From the NCBI GenBank assembly GCA_022826645.1, contig JAJDUM010000080.1, forward strand, positions 1 through 38,654: a DNA stretch of 38,654 bases. Reading direction: 5' to 3'. Below the pieces are notes generated by a model that was not told the DNA's origin, searched no databases, and saw only the letters and a program-made list of their open reading frames with translations. A program made the position numbers and the translations under genes. Origin of the DNA: Candidatus Poribacteria bacterium (GTDB taxonomy: Bacteria; Poribacteria; WGA-4E; PCPOR2b). Positions 23,785 through 32,059 of this stretch are shown here, one piece after another (the stretch's first letter is position 1; each line of letters begins with the position of its first letter).

Positions 23785-25611
23785 ATGACAACCGCCGTTT
23801 TTCGCTCTACCCTTCTCATGGTAATCTGTACCCTCGCATTGGTAGCTGGAAATCTGCCGGTGTGGGGGTTGTCTGAGCCGACGGAAGCCAGTGTGGAGTA
23901 TATCTTCCAGACGATTGAGGTGGCCGGCGTTGATTTTCTGGAGTTGACCTCAACCAATGATCTCGGGCATTACGCGGGCAACACCCGTAGCCCAGATGGC
24001 GAGAACATGATCGGCTTCACACTGATTGACGGAGTGCTTTCCACTTATGATGTCCCCGATTCTCTGACCTTTGGATTCTACGGACTCAACAACGCGGGGC
24101 AGACTGTGGGGTTCTATCAGGATGCGAACGAGGTTTCACACGGTGTGATTGTGCAGGACGGCGTATTGACACAATTCGATTTTCCGGGGGCGGCTGAAAC
24201 GGAACTCTTTGGCATTAGTGAATCAGGATTGCTTATCGGTGATATTTTCGATGCTGATGGTGCTATTCACGGCTTTGTGGGTAGCGAACAGTTCGATGTG
24301 CCCGGAGCGGTAATAACTTATGCCGACGATATGAATGCCGCCGGCACCCTCGTTGGGAGTTACGTGGATACTAACGGGGTATATCACGGGTATATGCGTC
24401 ACGCCGATGGTAACTTTACTACCTTTGGCTTTCCGGGTATGTTGTCGAACTTAGAGTACCTTTTCGTGAACGCCATCAATGATGCCGGCGTAATCGTATT
24501 TAGAGCCAAAGAGTTTGACAGCTTGGAACGGACTTATGTCCGTCTCCCGAATGGCACACTAAAGGAGTTGAAATTTCCGGGCAGTGTAACTACGGTGGGA
24601 CGAGATATTGATATGGAGGGCAGGATAGCGGGTTACTACGATACGCTGGATGGACGCAGACACGGATTTATTGCCAAACCTCTGACACGTGATGTCGCGG
24701 AAGATTTCAGCAATGTTTACGTAGTTTCTTTCCCTAAAGGCCTGAATATGATTTCAGTTCCCTTAAATCCGGTGACAGGCCTGACCGCTCGTTCTTTGGC
24801 ACAAATGATTGGTGCAACAACGGTGATTGCCCTCGATGAAGTGAGACAGGACTTTGTTGGCTGGACACCAGATGCACCAGACGATGGATTTCCGATTGAA
24901 GGTGGAAAGGGTTACATCGTCAACCTGTTGGAGTCTCGACAGGTCATCTTCGTTGGCGCGGCGTGGGGGAATCAGCCGCAGACAGGAGCAGCGCCAAGCG
25001 CAACATCAAACGAGGGGATTTGGGCATTTGTCCTGAGTGGACGCTTAGAAAGCAAGCATAACCTTAATGGTTATGTTGTCACGGTACGGAACCCAGACGC
25101 AGGCACGACTATGACCGGGCGCGTGCGGAACGGATATTTCGCCGTAGCGACTGCGGATCCCTCGCGGCGGAGCATCGTGCAGCTTGGACATTCGCTCGAG
25201 GTCACCATCACCGATACCACCGGGGAGATTGCCTCGGAGCAGTTCAATTTCACAGTAACGCCCGACACCCTTGCAAACGCGGTTTTACCGGTCACGCTTG
25301 ATGGAATTAGCAGGCCGAAGCAGACCCTTCTGCTGCAAAACTATCCTAATCCATTCAACCCTGAAACGTGGATACCTTATCACCTTTCGGAAGCTGCACC
25401 TGTGACATTGTCAATTTACGATGCGACCGGACAACAGATACGCACGCTTTCGCTTGGCGTCCGATCGGCAGGCTTCTATCAAAGCCAGTCCCGCGCTGCC
25501 TATTGGGAGGGGCGCAATGACTTGGGTGAGCAGGTTTCCAGTGGGGTCTATTTTTACCAGTTGTCTACCCCATCGGAGCATCAGATAAAGCGGATGGTTA
25601 TTGCCAAGTAG
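23785..25611 (+). CDS. Secreted HAF-repeat protein with C-terminal FlgD-like sorting-type module
   Basis: A 608-residue exported protein. The signal peptide covers about 1-30. Roughly residues 35-310 hold tandem HAF-type repeats (FYGLNNAGQTVGFYQD, HGFVGSEQFDVPGA, MNAAGTLVGSYVD). About 315-400 is a domain with FPKGLNMISVPLNPVTG, common at the end of Poribacteria secreted proteins. About 415-505 is a probable Ig-like fold. The last 95 residues are a FlgD-Ig/T9SS-type module (LLQNYPNPFNPETWIPYHL, GVYFYQLS, MVIAK). Such modules act in secretion or surface attachment in FCB-type bacteria; whether a T9SS is used here is unknown. GGAGA lies 11 bp before the ATG. It is monocistronic, with a REP hairpin after the stop. 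Confidence 0.88.
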   Translation: MTTAVFRSTLLMVICTLALVAGNLPVWGLSEPTEASVEYIFQTIEVAGVDFLELTSTNDLGHYAGNTRSPDGENMIGFTLIDGVLSTYDVPDSLTFGFYGLNNAGQTVGFYQDANEVSHGVIVQDGVLTQFDFPGAAETELFGISESGLLIGDIFDADGAIHGFVGSEQFDVPGAVITYADDMNAAGTLVGSYVDTNGVYHGYMRHADGNFTTFGFPGMLSNLEYLFVNAINDAGVIVFRAKEFDSLERTYVRLPNGTLKELKFPGSVTTVGRDIDMEGRIAGYYDTLDGRRHGFIAKPLTRDVAEDFSNVYVVSFPKGLNMISVPLNPVTGLTARSLAQMIGATTVIALDEVRQDFVGWTPDAPDDGFPIEGGKGYIVNLLESRQVIFVGAAWGNQPQTGAAPSATSNEGIWAFVLSGRLESKHNLNGYVVTVRNPDAGTTMTGRVRNGYFAVATADPSRRSIVQLGHSLEVTITDTTGEIASEQFNFTVTPDTLANAVLPVTLDGISRPKQTLLLQNYPNPFNPETWIPYHLSEAAPVTLSIYDATGQQIRTLSLGVRSAGFYQSQSRAAYWEGRNDLGEQVSSGVYFYQLSTPSEHQIKRMVIAK

Positions 25612-25640
25612 ATCGAGAACTGTTGCAAGAAAGTTCTAAA

Positions 25641-25659
25641 GCGGGGCAAGATGCCCCGC
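25641..25659. repeat. GCGGGGCA hairpin repeat
   Basis: GCGGGGCA-AGA-TGCCCCGC is a perfect 8-bp stem with a 3-base loop, 30 bp after the stop of the HAF-repeat gene. No T-run follows, so it is a REP-type hairpin more than a terminator. A degenerate copy lies at 29162-29180. Confidence 0.5.
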
Positions 25660-25849
25660 CTACGATAGGCAGACGAAGATGAAGCATAAGGGCATTGTAG
25701 ACTAAGCCGAGTAAGATGCCTCCCCCACGGTGTTCTGGTAGTAGACAGAAACAGATCCCTGCCTACGACGAGAAGATAGAGATGAGCGTGATGAGCGTGA
25801 GGCAAAATGCTTCGCCCCTCGCCAACGTGGTAACACGTGGTATGCTTTG

Positions 25850-26533
25850 CTACCACCTGCGAGTGAAGCTCAATCTGCCCGTCATACCCGTTTCGTTTTC
25901 CCCTTTTTTGGTGTCATACCCAACGAGTATACCGAGGGTGTTATTCTCGCCGTAGCCGATGTTGATGCGCGGACCTAGAACGAAACTGACAAGCCCAACG
26001 CCGCTTCCCACAATCACGGCTTCCACCTGCGGACCAATAGCGAGGGTCTTGTTGAGAGAATAGGTAACATAATTGCGGGTGTATACCTCGTTGTTTTTAT
26101 CCTCGTCAAATAAGGAATAGAGAGTTCCGATTGTCCACGATTTCAAGAAGAGTTTACCGGCGGGCATAAAAACAAAGAGGTGTGGATAGACTGCAAGGGG
26201 ACCATCTGGTGCAGCGAAGTCATACCCAAGGCCAAGCATGGGCAGCAGTGTGACACCGAAACCGTCGCCTTTAACCGCGGGGATGGAAACACCGAGGTCA
26301 AACTCCCCGATGGTATCGTCGATGAAGATATTAGACTCAAGCGCAACGCCGCCAACAGAATGGGTTGCACCGATAAGGAAATGCGTTCCTAAACTATCCG
26401 TATCGACACGGAACCAGCCCGGAATACGGGCTGCTTCGGCTGCCGCTTCATTTTCATCGCTCTCTGCTTGGACGGAAAAGCTCACAACCACCACGATAGA
26501 GACAATCATCAGAACAAGGGGGAATCTATGCAT
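25850..26533 (-). CDS. Small outer-membrane beta-barrel-like protein
   Basis: A 227-residue protein starting at ATG 26533 (MHRFPLVLMIVSIVVVVSF); a TTG three codons upstream is too close to AAAGGAT to serve. After a signal peptide ending near QAE come amphipathic strands (VGGVALESNIFIDDTIGEFD, FGVTLLPMLGLGYDF, LFLKSWTIGTLYSLF, INIGYGENNTLGILVGYD) and a final SFTRRW ending in an aromatic residue. It looks like a small barrel that might sense or pass a ligand, but I do not recognise a named family. It is divergent from the metal island, with 387 bp between. Confidence 0.65.
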   Translation of the reverse strand: MHRFPLVLMIVSIVVVVSFSVQAESDENEAAAEAARIPGWFRVDTDSLGTHFLIGATHSVGGVALESNIFIDDTIGEFDLGVSIPAVKGDGFGVTLLPMLGLGYDFAAPDGPLAVYPHLFVFMPAGKLFLKSWTIGTLYSLFDEDKNNEVYTRNYVTYSLNKTLAIGPQVEAVIVGSGVGLVSFVLGPRINIGYGENNTLGILVGYDTKKGENETGMTGRLSFTRRW

Positions 26534-26920
26534 TTTGCTCAATATCCTTTACAAGTTAAAATAGGTTTTTTAAGTTATTTACTTGACAAAACATAAAATA
26601 TGGTGTTACTATTCCATCAATACGATGCTAAACCCTGTTACGATCCGTTAGTTTAACAGCCTTTTAGGAGAGCAAGGTAAATGGCAACAGGGGCAAATGA
26701 AAGGGTCGGTGGAACGTTCAACCGGAACCTTTCTTTTTAGAGGTTCATTGGTTCATCAGTTGATTAACCCATTACTGTAGATGGGGAATCCCTACTCCAC
26801 CTCTCAATTATACCCTTGGCAGCCAATTTGTAAAATTAAAAATTGTCAAAGTTAACCCTCTTGTGCTATAATTTTTTGTTCAATTTCCAAATATCTTACT
26901 CTTGAAAGAGGTAAAGGTTC
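26534..26920. other. Divergent intergenic region at the edge of the metal island
   Basis: 387 bp containing the sigma-70 promoter of the DUF2946-like gene (26843-26872) and the left edge of the duplicated segment (from 26828). A CTGTTA/TAACAG inverted repeat lies at 26635-26659. No gene and no clear Fur-family box were seen. Confidence 0.45.
26843..26872 (+). promoter_or_regulatory. Sigma-70 promoter of the metal island, copy A
   Basis: TTGTCA (26843-26848), 18-bp spacer, perfect TATAAT (26867-26872), about 50 bp before the TTG start. It is conserved in copy B with a 17-bp spacer, which supports function. Confidence 0.6.
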
Positions 26921-27235
26921 TTGCAGAATAATCAAATCCATATCAATCCAACTAACTGGATAATTGCGATGGGTATCTCTTATTGCCTGATGGCAATCAG
27001 CCTAGTTGGACTTCCACATGACCATGACCATGAACATGACCATACGAACCACAGTTCCACAGATTGTTCTGCTTGTTTCTTCAGTGCCAATCACGTCGGT
27101 ATAGAATTTGCTCCTGTTGACCTCACCAATGTTGACACGTGCATCTCAATTCACCCGCCTTTCTATCTTACTTTCATTTCCACGACACTTAACAAAAGTA
27201 TCCAATGTCGTGCGCCCCCAGCGTTCTCCGCTTAA
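26921..27235 (+). CDS. DUF2946-like His-rich small protein, copy A
   Basis: A 104-residue protein. A hydrophobic segment (WIIAMGISYCLMAISLVGLP, about 13-32) leads into a metal-binding run DHDHEHDHTNH (34-44), then STDCSACFFSANH with a CxxC pair, and the closing RAPPAF typical of DUF2946. Such proteins occur beside metal-efflux or uptake genes and are probably periplasmic or membrane-anchored metal binders. The TTG start at 26921 is preferred because GAGG precedes it and both copies keep it, whereas the internal ATG is absent from copy B. It is the first gene after the island promoter. Confidence 0.7.
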   Translation: MQNNQIHINPTNWIIAMGISYCLMAISLVGLPHDHDHEHDHTNHSSTDCSACFFSANHVGIEFAPVDLTNVDTCISIHPPFYLTFISTTLNKSIQCRAPPAFSA

Positions 27236-27285
27236 TTTATAGCCTCACTCATATTTTTGTTTTTTTGTTTAATCAATTTATGCCT

Positions 27286-27340
27286 TTTCCCTGCGGAGTT
27301 GACTGCGGCGTTAGTTTGCGTAAGTGATGATGCCGGGAAA
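27286..27340 (+). promoter_or_regulatory. Leader hairpin before the His-rich lipoprotein
   Basis: TTTCCCTGC (27286-27294) can pair with GCCGGGAAA (27332-27340) at 8 of 9 positions across a 37-base loop, 18 bp before the GGAGG of the lipoprotein. The equivalent hairpin in copy B (33768-33820) is perfect over 8 bp. It could affect translation of the following gene; no known riboswitch is recognised. Confidence 0.35.
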
Positions 27341-27368
27341 CAAGATCTATCTATATCTGGAGGAAATT

Positions 27369-27944
27369 GTGTCTACCTGTTTTTTTAGATTCACGTTGTT
27401 ATTACTCGCATTTGCTGTACTGTTCGCCGCTTGTGGCGAAGACGATAATCCCATTATTGACGATGGTCATGACCATGACGACGAACCATTCCATGCCGAT
27501 GCCGACGGTTTTGTCCTCAAGGTTAACGGAAATCAGATTTACCGCCAATTTGAAGGGGAACACGAGGGGAGTATTACTCTCAAAGTCGGAGAGGAGTTGG
27601 ATGTGCTCGCCACGTTCCTTGACCACGATGAAGAGGAATTTCTGCCTGAAAATCCCGAAGAAGAGGACGATCATGATCATGACCATGACGAAGAAGAGGT
27701 GTTTGCCTTAGCTCTCAGTGAGTTTGATTCGTCAATCATTGAAATCCACCTTCACGAACACGAAAGTGAGGAACATGAAGATGATCATGAGGACGAACAC
27801 CATGATGAGGAGCTCGCCGAGCAATTCACGTTTGAGGTGGGAGGGCTTAAAGCTGGAGAAACAGCGATCAAATTCCAACTCCTGCACGGTGACCATGCTG
27901 ATTTTACGGCGGCACTCATGATCCCCGTAACGGTTACACCGTAA
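27369..27944 (+). CDS. His/Asp-rich metal-binding lipoprotein
   Basis: A 191-residue lipoprotein beginning at GTG 27369 with GGAGG 5 bp upstream. This is the position equivalent to the ATG of the TonB receptor in the duplicated copy. The signal peptide MSTCFFRFTLLLLAFAVLFAAC ends in a lipobox cysteine. Three acidic-histidine stretches follow (DDGHDHDDE, DDHDHDHDEEE, HLHEHESEEHEDDHEDEHHD), able to bind several divalent ions. Between and after them are beta-rich parts, ending LLHGDHADFTAALMIPVTV. A periplasmic metal buffer or delivery protein for the nearby ABC transporter is likely; the metal (zinc favoured) is inferred from the neighbourhood. Confidence 0.75.
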   Translation: MSTCFFRFTLLLLAFAVLFAACGEDDNPIIDDGHDHDDEPFHADADGFVLKVNGNQIYRQFEGEHEGSITLKVGEELDVLATFLDHDEEEFLPENPEEEDDHDHDHDEEEVFALALSEFDSSIIEIHLHEHESEEHEDDHEDEHHDEELAEQFTFEVGGLKAGETAIKFQLLHGDHADFTAALMIPVTVTP

Positions 27945-28027
27945 GGAGCGTTTGTTTGGTAGATTGTTTTGTCCAATTGTCAAATCCAATGATTGATCTG
28001 GGTTTGGCAATATGGGCAGAGCAAGGT

Positions 28028-28046
28028 GAAAATGAGAATAAGTGTC
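28028..28046 (+). promoter_or_regulatory. Fur-box-like sequence before the MerC-type gene
   Basis: GAAAATGAGAATAAGTGTC agrees with the 19-bp Fur box at 14 positions and shares AATGAGA with the boxes at 22347 and 22435. It lies 21 bp upstream of the TTG start of the MerC-type gene. A single weak box in AT-rich DNA may be chance. Confidence 0.3.
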
Positions 28047-28067
28047 ATACGATTTTAGAGGAAACAA

Positions 28068-28466
28068 TTGAAAAGCTATCTGAATCACTCACTCGTGGAT
28101 AATGTTGGGGCATGTGTCTCGTTTGCATGTGCCCTCCACTGTATGGCAACCCCGTTGTTGATAATCGCCCTGCCGCTCATTGGTCTTGGATTTCTCCTGA
28201 GTGAATCCGTCGAATTGGTGATAATCGTCGTAGCGGTGGGACTCGCTCTTGGGAGTCTGACATGGGGTTATCGGCACCATCGAAAATGGCGGATATTTCT
28301 GATACTCGGCGGTGCGTTCGTATGTATATTTATTGCACGCTTCCGGGTGCCAGAACAGTATGAAAGCATCTTCACCGCTTGCGGCGGGATCCTACTTATG
28401 GTAGGTCATCTTCTCAATCGTCGCTTGTGCCGTGCGTGTCAACACTGTCAAACACCAGAAGGCTAA
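28068..28466 (+). CDS. MerC-type membrane protein
   Basis: A 132-residue inner-membrane protein with four hydrophobic segments. The MerC signature is near the start (DNVGACVSFACALHCMATPL, with three cysteines and a histidine in the first helix), and a Cys-rich tail (RRLCRACQHCQTP) could bind metal. MerC was described as a mercury importer, but chromosomal members in Bacteroidetes and others often sit beside zinc regulators. The start is TTG 28068, with GAGG 6 bp upstream. It lies 12 bp before the ABC ATPase gene and so is probably in the same operon. A zinc-related role is inferred from the neighbours; there is no merA, merR or merT here. Confidence 0.8.
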   Translation: MKSYLNHSLVDNVGACVSFACALHCMATPLLIIALPLIGLGFLLSESVELVIIVVAVGLALGSLTWGYRHHRKWRIFLILGGAFVCIFIARFRVPEQYESIFTACGGILLMVGHLLNRRLCRACQHCQTPEG

Positions 28467-28478
28467 TCGGAGACTGCA

Positions 28479-29141
28479 ATGTCGCTTTTGACAGTCACGA
28501 ACCTTGAAAAAACCTACGTCTCACCTGAAGGTTCACTGAGTCGCATCATTAATGTTCCTCATTTTGAGATAGACACAGGAAAACAGATTGCACTCAGAGG
28601 CAGCAGCGGTACTGGAAAAACGACCTTTTTGAACCTAATCGCTGGCATTCTGCAAGCGGACAGCGGACATATTGTTGTCGCTGGCGAGGAGATAACAGCC
28701 CTCTCAGAATCTGAGCGTGATAGGTTACGTGCCCACTACATTGGATATATTTTCCAAACTTTTAATCTGCTCGCCGGCTATACAGCTTTGGAGAACGTCA
28801 TGCTCGGCATGATGTTTGGAACAGGAATGGATACCAATTTTGCCCAACACCTACTCGAACGGGTAGGACTTGGTGACCGGATGCAGTATCGTCCTTCCCA
28901 GCTATCGGTCGGGCAGCAGCAACGTGTTGCGGTTGCCCGCGCCATAGCAAACCGACCACGCCTTGTACTTGCCGACGAACCGACCGGTAATCTGGATTAT
29001 CATCATGCCAATGAAGCGGTAACACTGATCCGTGAAATCTGCCATGAAAACAGTGCGGCGTTGCTGATCGTCAGCCACGACTCAGAAGTTTTGGGGCGAT
29101 TTGAGGAGGCAAAAGATTTCACACAAGTGAATTGTGTGTAA
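28479..29141 (+). CDS. ABC transporter ATPase, LolD/MacB type (zinc-locus PA4064-like)
   Basis: A 220-residue cytoplasmic ATPase. Walker A is GSSGTGKTT (41-49), Q-loop YIFQTFNLL, signature LSVGQQQ (142-148), Walker B LVLADEP (162-168) and the switch histidine is in IVSHDS. These features place it in the LolD/FtsE/MacB group that works with FtsX-fold permeases rather than classical ZnuC. It pairs with the permease gene 75 bp downstream. In Pseudomonas aeruginosa the PA4063-PA4066 operon has the same ATPase, permease and DUF3299 combination and is Zur-regulated; a similar role is inferred. Confidence 0.88.
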   Translation: MSLLTVTNLEKTYVSPEGSLSRIINVPHFEIDTGKQIALRGSSGTGKTTFLNLIAGILQADSGHIVVAGEEITALSESERDRLRAHYIGYIFQTFNLLAGYTALENVMLGMMFGTGMDTNFAQHLLERVGLGDRMQYRPSQLSVGQQQRVAVARAIANRPRLVLADEPTGNLDYHHANEAVTLIREICHENSAALLIVSHDSEVLGRFEEAKDFTQVNCV

Positions 29142-29161
29142 GAGACAGTTGATAAGGGAAA

Positions 29162-29180
29162 GCGGGGCAAGATACCCTGC
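29162..29180. repeat. GCGGGGCA hairpin repeat, degenerate copy
   Basis: GCGGGGCAAGATACCCTGC is a relative of the perfect hairpin at 25641-25659, sharing GCGGGGCAAGAT, and can form about six pairs. It lies between the ATPase and permease genes and could alter their relative expression. Confidence 0.4.
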
Positions 29181-29216
29181 CTGTGGTCTTTAATCTCTCC
29201 TCCTTAACATGAGCCA

Positions 29217-30482
29217 ATGAAAAAACAGATCGGGTTGTTTTTCATCGTTCAACGCAGTCTTCGACAGCACGCGCTTTCGACACTCATCACCACATTGTCA
29301 ATTGCGCTCGGCACGGGTCTCGTCATAGCGGTTATTGCTATCAGGGCGCAATCAGTCTCGGCATTCACGGGAGGTCCGATTGGCTTTGATGCGGTCCTGG
29401 GAGCACGTGGAAGTCCGTTACAATTGGTGCTAAACGCCGTATTTCATCTTGAAACCTCGCCGGGGAATATCCCGTGGACGATGTATCAGGCCGTAAAAAA
29501 TGATCCACGTGTCGAACTCGCGATTCCTTACGCGCTTGGAGACAATTATTATGGCTACCGTATCGTCGGTACGACAACAACACTGTTCACGGAGTTTGAA
29601 TACCGCAAAGGGGTTCGATTTCGGACACAAGGGGATGGACGTCTGTTCGATCCCGATCGGCAGGAGGCGGTGCTTGGCAGTTATGCCGCACAGAAATTAG
29701 GCTTAACGGTGGGGGACAAGTTTAACCCGTATCACGGCTTGGTGTTTGATGAATCAATGCGGCATGACGAACAATATATCGTCGTTGGTGTGCTCGAGGC
29801 GACCAATTCACCCTCCGACCGTGTCATCTGGATTCCGATTGAAGGAATTTATCGACTGGATGGCCATGTGTTGCGCGGAAGTGGCGAGGAATATGTCGCC
29901 CAACCGGGTCAAGAAATTCCCGATGCACACAAAGAGGTCAGCGCAGTCATGCTGAAGTTTCGGAATCCGCAGATCGGTTTCATGATGGACGCAACCATCA
30001 ACAAACAGGGGAAGGTGGCAACGTTGGCATGGCCCATTGGCGCTGTGATGGCTGGTCTATTTGACAAAATCGGTTGGATCAATCAGATTCTTGCACTCGT
30101 TTCTTATCTTGTTGTCCTTGTTGCAGCTGGATCAATTCTCGCAAGTATCTACAACTCAATCAACGAGCGGCGGCGCGAGTTCGCTATTTTGCGATCTCTC
30201 GGCGCACGTCGCAAAACAGTATTTGCAGTAATTGTGTTGGAAGCCGCATCGATCGCAGCGTTGGGTGTGCTCATAGGGTTTATAGTTTACGGTGCGATTT
30301 TCACCTCGGCATCAGCAATTGTTCGCGCCCAGACAGGTATCGTTTTGGAGCTGCTAAAATTTCATCCTGTGTTTGTGGTTGCACCAGTTTGTGTCATACT
30401 CTTGGGCGTGGTTGCCGGCATTGTGCCTGCTTTGAAGGCATACCAGACAGATGTTGCGACGAATCTAACACCCATAAGCTAA
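29217..30482 (+). CDS. ABC transporter permease, FtsX/MacB fold (zinc-locus PA4065-like)
   Basis: A 421-residue inner-membrane protein with one N-terminal helix (about 19-45), a periplasmic MacB-type domain (about 46-275: GFDAVLGARGSPLQLVLNAV, EFEYRKGVRF, GDKFNPYHGLVFDE), and three C-terminal helices (about 290-320, 340-368, 385-410). The conserved ERRREFAILRSLGARRKTV between helices 2 and 3 contacts the ATPase. Start ATG 29217. It forms a transporter with the preceding ATPase. MacB-fold systems usually act on periplasmic substrates by mechanotransmission rather than true import, so the mode of metal handling is open. Confidence 0.88.
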   Translation: MKKQIGLFFIVQRSLRQHALSTLITTLSIALGTGLVIAVIAIRAQSVSAFTGGPIGFDAVLGARGSPLQLVLNAVFHLETSPGNIPWTMYQAVKNDPRVELAIPYALGDNYYGYRIVGTTTTLFTEFEYRKGVRFRTQGDGRLFDPDRQEAVLGSYAAQKLGLTVGDKFNPYHGLVFDESMRHDEQYIVVGVLEATNSPSDRVIWIPIEGIYRLDGHVLRGSGEEYVAQPGQEIPDAHKEVSAVMLKFRNPQIGFMMDATINKQGKVATLAWPIGAVMAGLFDKIGWINQILALVSYLVVLVAAGSILASIYNSINERRREFAILRSLGARRKTVFAVIVLEAASIAALGVLIGFIVYGAIFTSASAIVRAQTGIVLELLKFHPVFVVAPVCVILLGVVAGIVPALKAYQTDVATNLTPIS

Positions 30483-30876
30483 CCGAAATCTTACCGTGTA
30501 GCGCCGAAAGTTACATCCCTGTTTGACGTGCCATATTCACGCCAACTTTCATGGCTGTGTTGTAGATAACTCAATCTACAGCGAAGCACACTGTCAAAAC
30601 TTATCTGACAAGAACCCGATTCGAGAGTATGTTGGGTGGGCACAAGGCTCCGACAAATCGGAATTTCCCCTGCGCTGCGACTCGTCCTTACAGAAGTCAA
30701 TCAGTCGGAAGTGAAACCAATTTTGCAAAAAGTGTTAGGTTTTGTTAAATTCTGTTAAATATTGTGGATAACTTACACATTCACCGCTCTGGGGCGACAT
30801 ACGTGCTGCCGGAAGCGAGGAACTTTGAGCGACTACGAACTAACGTGAACTAGATTCTGTGAACAGGAAAATCATC
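30483..30876. other. Intergenic region inside the metal island
   Basis: 394 bp with no gene. It holds a TGTAG/CTACA hairpin near 30563-30581 and the third TTAGATTTTG/DnaA-box-like repeat (30727-30774). It separates the ABC genes from the lipoprotein/DUF3299 group. Confidence 0.4.
30727..30774 (+). repeat. TTAGATTTTG repeat ending in a DnaA-box-like motif, copy 3
   Basis: AAAAAGTGTTAGGTTTTGTT continues with AAATTCTGTTAAAT, three 10-bp units, then TTGTGGATAACTT with a perfect TGTGGATAA (30763-30771). It lies 7.7 kb from copy 1. Confidence 0.5.
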
Positions 30877-31410
30877 ATGAAAATCCAAAGAACTATATTG
30901 ACATGGACGGCAATTCTAGGGCTTGTTATCACTCAATTCAGTTGTGAGAAAAAGGGCGGACATGACCACGAACAGGGGCAAACACACGAAACCGATGCGC
31001 ATCACGAGCATACGGCGCCTCACGGTGGGACATTGGTTGTCTTCGGCGACGAGTTCGCGCACATTGAGCTTGTGCTGGACCAAACGACCGGAAAACTAAC
31101 CGGCTATGTGCTGGATGGTGAAGCGGAAAAATCGGTGCGACTCGCGCAGAAAACAGTTGAACTCAAGATACATCGGGAAGATACCGAGTCCGACTTTACG
31201 TTGCAGCTTTCAGGGGTTGCGAATGTCCTAACAGGGGAGACTGAAGGAGATACGTCTCAATATGCAGCCCAATCGGACGAATTACGGGGCGCGTCGGAAT
31301 TTCACGCAGAAATTGCTTCAATTGCCATCAAAGGGCAGACGTTCACCAACATCGACTTTGAGTTTCCCGAAGGAAACGAGGAAACGCACAGTGAGCATGG
31401 CGAACATTAG
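30877..31410 (+). CDS. His-rich lipoprotein of the metal island
   Basis: A 177-residue protein starting at ATG 30877 (AGGA 11 bp upstream); GTG 30859 is the alternative. The signal peptide runs to a likely lipobox cysteine (LGLVITQFSC). The mature start is metal-binding (GGHDHEQGQTHETDAHHEHT), and then comes PHGGTLVVFGDEFAHIELVL, a compact beta-rich domain found in similar neighbourhoods, ending in a second acidic-His tail (EETHSEHGEH). It is presumably the periplasmic metal-binding partner of the ABC transporter, analogous in position to PA4063/ZrgA though I see no sequence proof. It is 16 bp before the first DUF3299 gene, in the same operon. Confidence 0.72.
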   Translation: MKIQRTILTWTAILGLVITQFSCEKKGGHDHEQGQTHETDAHHEHTAPHGGTLVVFGDEFAHIELVLDQTTGKLTGYVLDGEAEKSVRLAQKTVELKIHREDTESDFTLQLSGVANVLTGETEGDTSQYAAQSDELRGASEFHAEIASIAIKGQTFTNIDFEFPEGNEETHSEHGEH

Positions 31411-31426
31411 TTAGGAGGCGGAAACG

Positions 31427-32059
31427 ATGCAAAGTCGTAAAACCAAGGATCGACGCAGAAGATGGCTAAATTTTGCAATGGTTAGTGCTGTCGTCGTAGG
31501 GTTGTCCCTCGGCGTTTTTCAGCTGCTACCTGAATCGCATCCGATGCGAGCGCTTAGGGGTATAAATGAGCGAACAGATCAAGCACCCGAACCGACAAGT
31601 GTGCAAGGGGCATCGTTAGGGACAGAGACACATCAATCACTGACCTTTAATATGCTCACCAGTTACCCATTCCGGGAGCCGAATTGGGCAAAGATGGATG
31701 ACCCGACATATATCATTTCACTCAAACTTGACGAACAAATTTCTCCGCAAATTCAAGCGATGGACGGCAAGAAAGTTGAGATTCAAGGATTTATGTTGCC
31801 GCTCGATATGTCAGAAGGCAATCTTCGGACTTTTATGTTGCTCAAAGATCAGATGGCGTGCTGTTTTGGTAACATACCCCGCCTGAACGAGTGGGTATAT
31901 GTTAGAGTGCCAAGAAAGAAACAGGTAAGTATCCATCAAGATATAGTGATAACGTTGCTCGGCACGTTGCGTGTCGGGGCGAAGTTTGAAGGCGAGGTGC
32001 TCACTGGCATCTACCACCTTGAATTGGATGAGATACAGGTTGATCAAAAGGAGGGATGA
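31427..32059 (+). CDS. DUF3299 protein, membrane-anchored
   Basis: A 210-residue protein with a basic N-terminus and one helix (about 16-34), then a DUF3299 domain (about 90-205): W-x-x-MDDPTYI, IQAMDGKKVEIQGFMLPLD, FMLLKDQMACCFGNIPRLNE. The adjacent cysteines in MACCFG and the following P-x-x-NE are the conserved centre of the family and could bind a metal or form a redox pair. DUF3299 proteins accompany PA4064/4065-type transporters; their function is unknown. A perfect AGGAGG lies 8 bp before the ATG. Its stop overlaps the ATG of the next gene (ATGA), implying coupled translation. Confidence 0.85.
   Translation: MQSRKTKDRRRRWLNFAMVSAVVVGLSLGVFQLLPESHPMRALRGINERTDQAPEPTSVQGASLGTETHQSLTFNMLTSYPFREPNWAKMDDPTYIISLKLDEQISPQIQAMDGKKVEIQGFMLPLDMSEGNLRTFMLLKDQMACCFGNIPRLNEWVYVRVPRKKQVSIHQDIVITLLGTLRVGAKFEGEVLTGIYHLELDEIQVDQKEG

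Larger units (their letters stand above)
26828..27420 (+). repeat. Segmental duplication, copy A (partner 33311-33900)
   Basis: About 590 bp aligned with 33311-33900: the promoter, the ribosome site and TTG start, the whole DUF2946-like gene, a leader hairpin and the first codons of the next gene (TCFFR-T-LLL) are all shared. Similarity starts abruptly at TTGTAAAAT and fades after the signal-peptide codons, where copy A continues as a lipoprotein and copy B as a TonB receptor. Confidence 0.7.

Noticed and set aside
25641..25659. Rho-independent terminator after the HAF-repeat gene
   Set aside because: The stem is strong but no T-run follows, and the same sequence recurs at 29162 between two operon genes, so it is called a repeat.
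28068..28466. Mercury resistance operon
   Set aside because: Only a MerC-type protein is present; merR, merA, merP and merT are absent and the neighbours point to zinc-type handling.
30074..30526. 150-codon frame overlapping the permease gene
   Set aside because: It is an out-of-frame shadow of the permease coding sequence with no independent signature.
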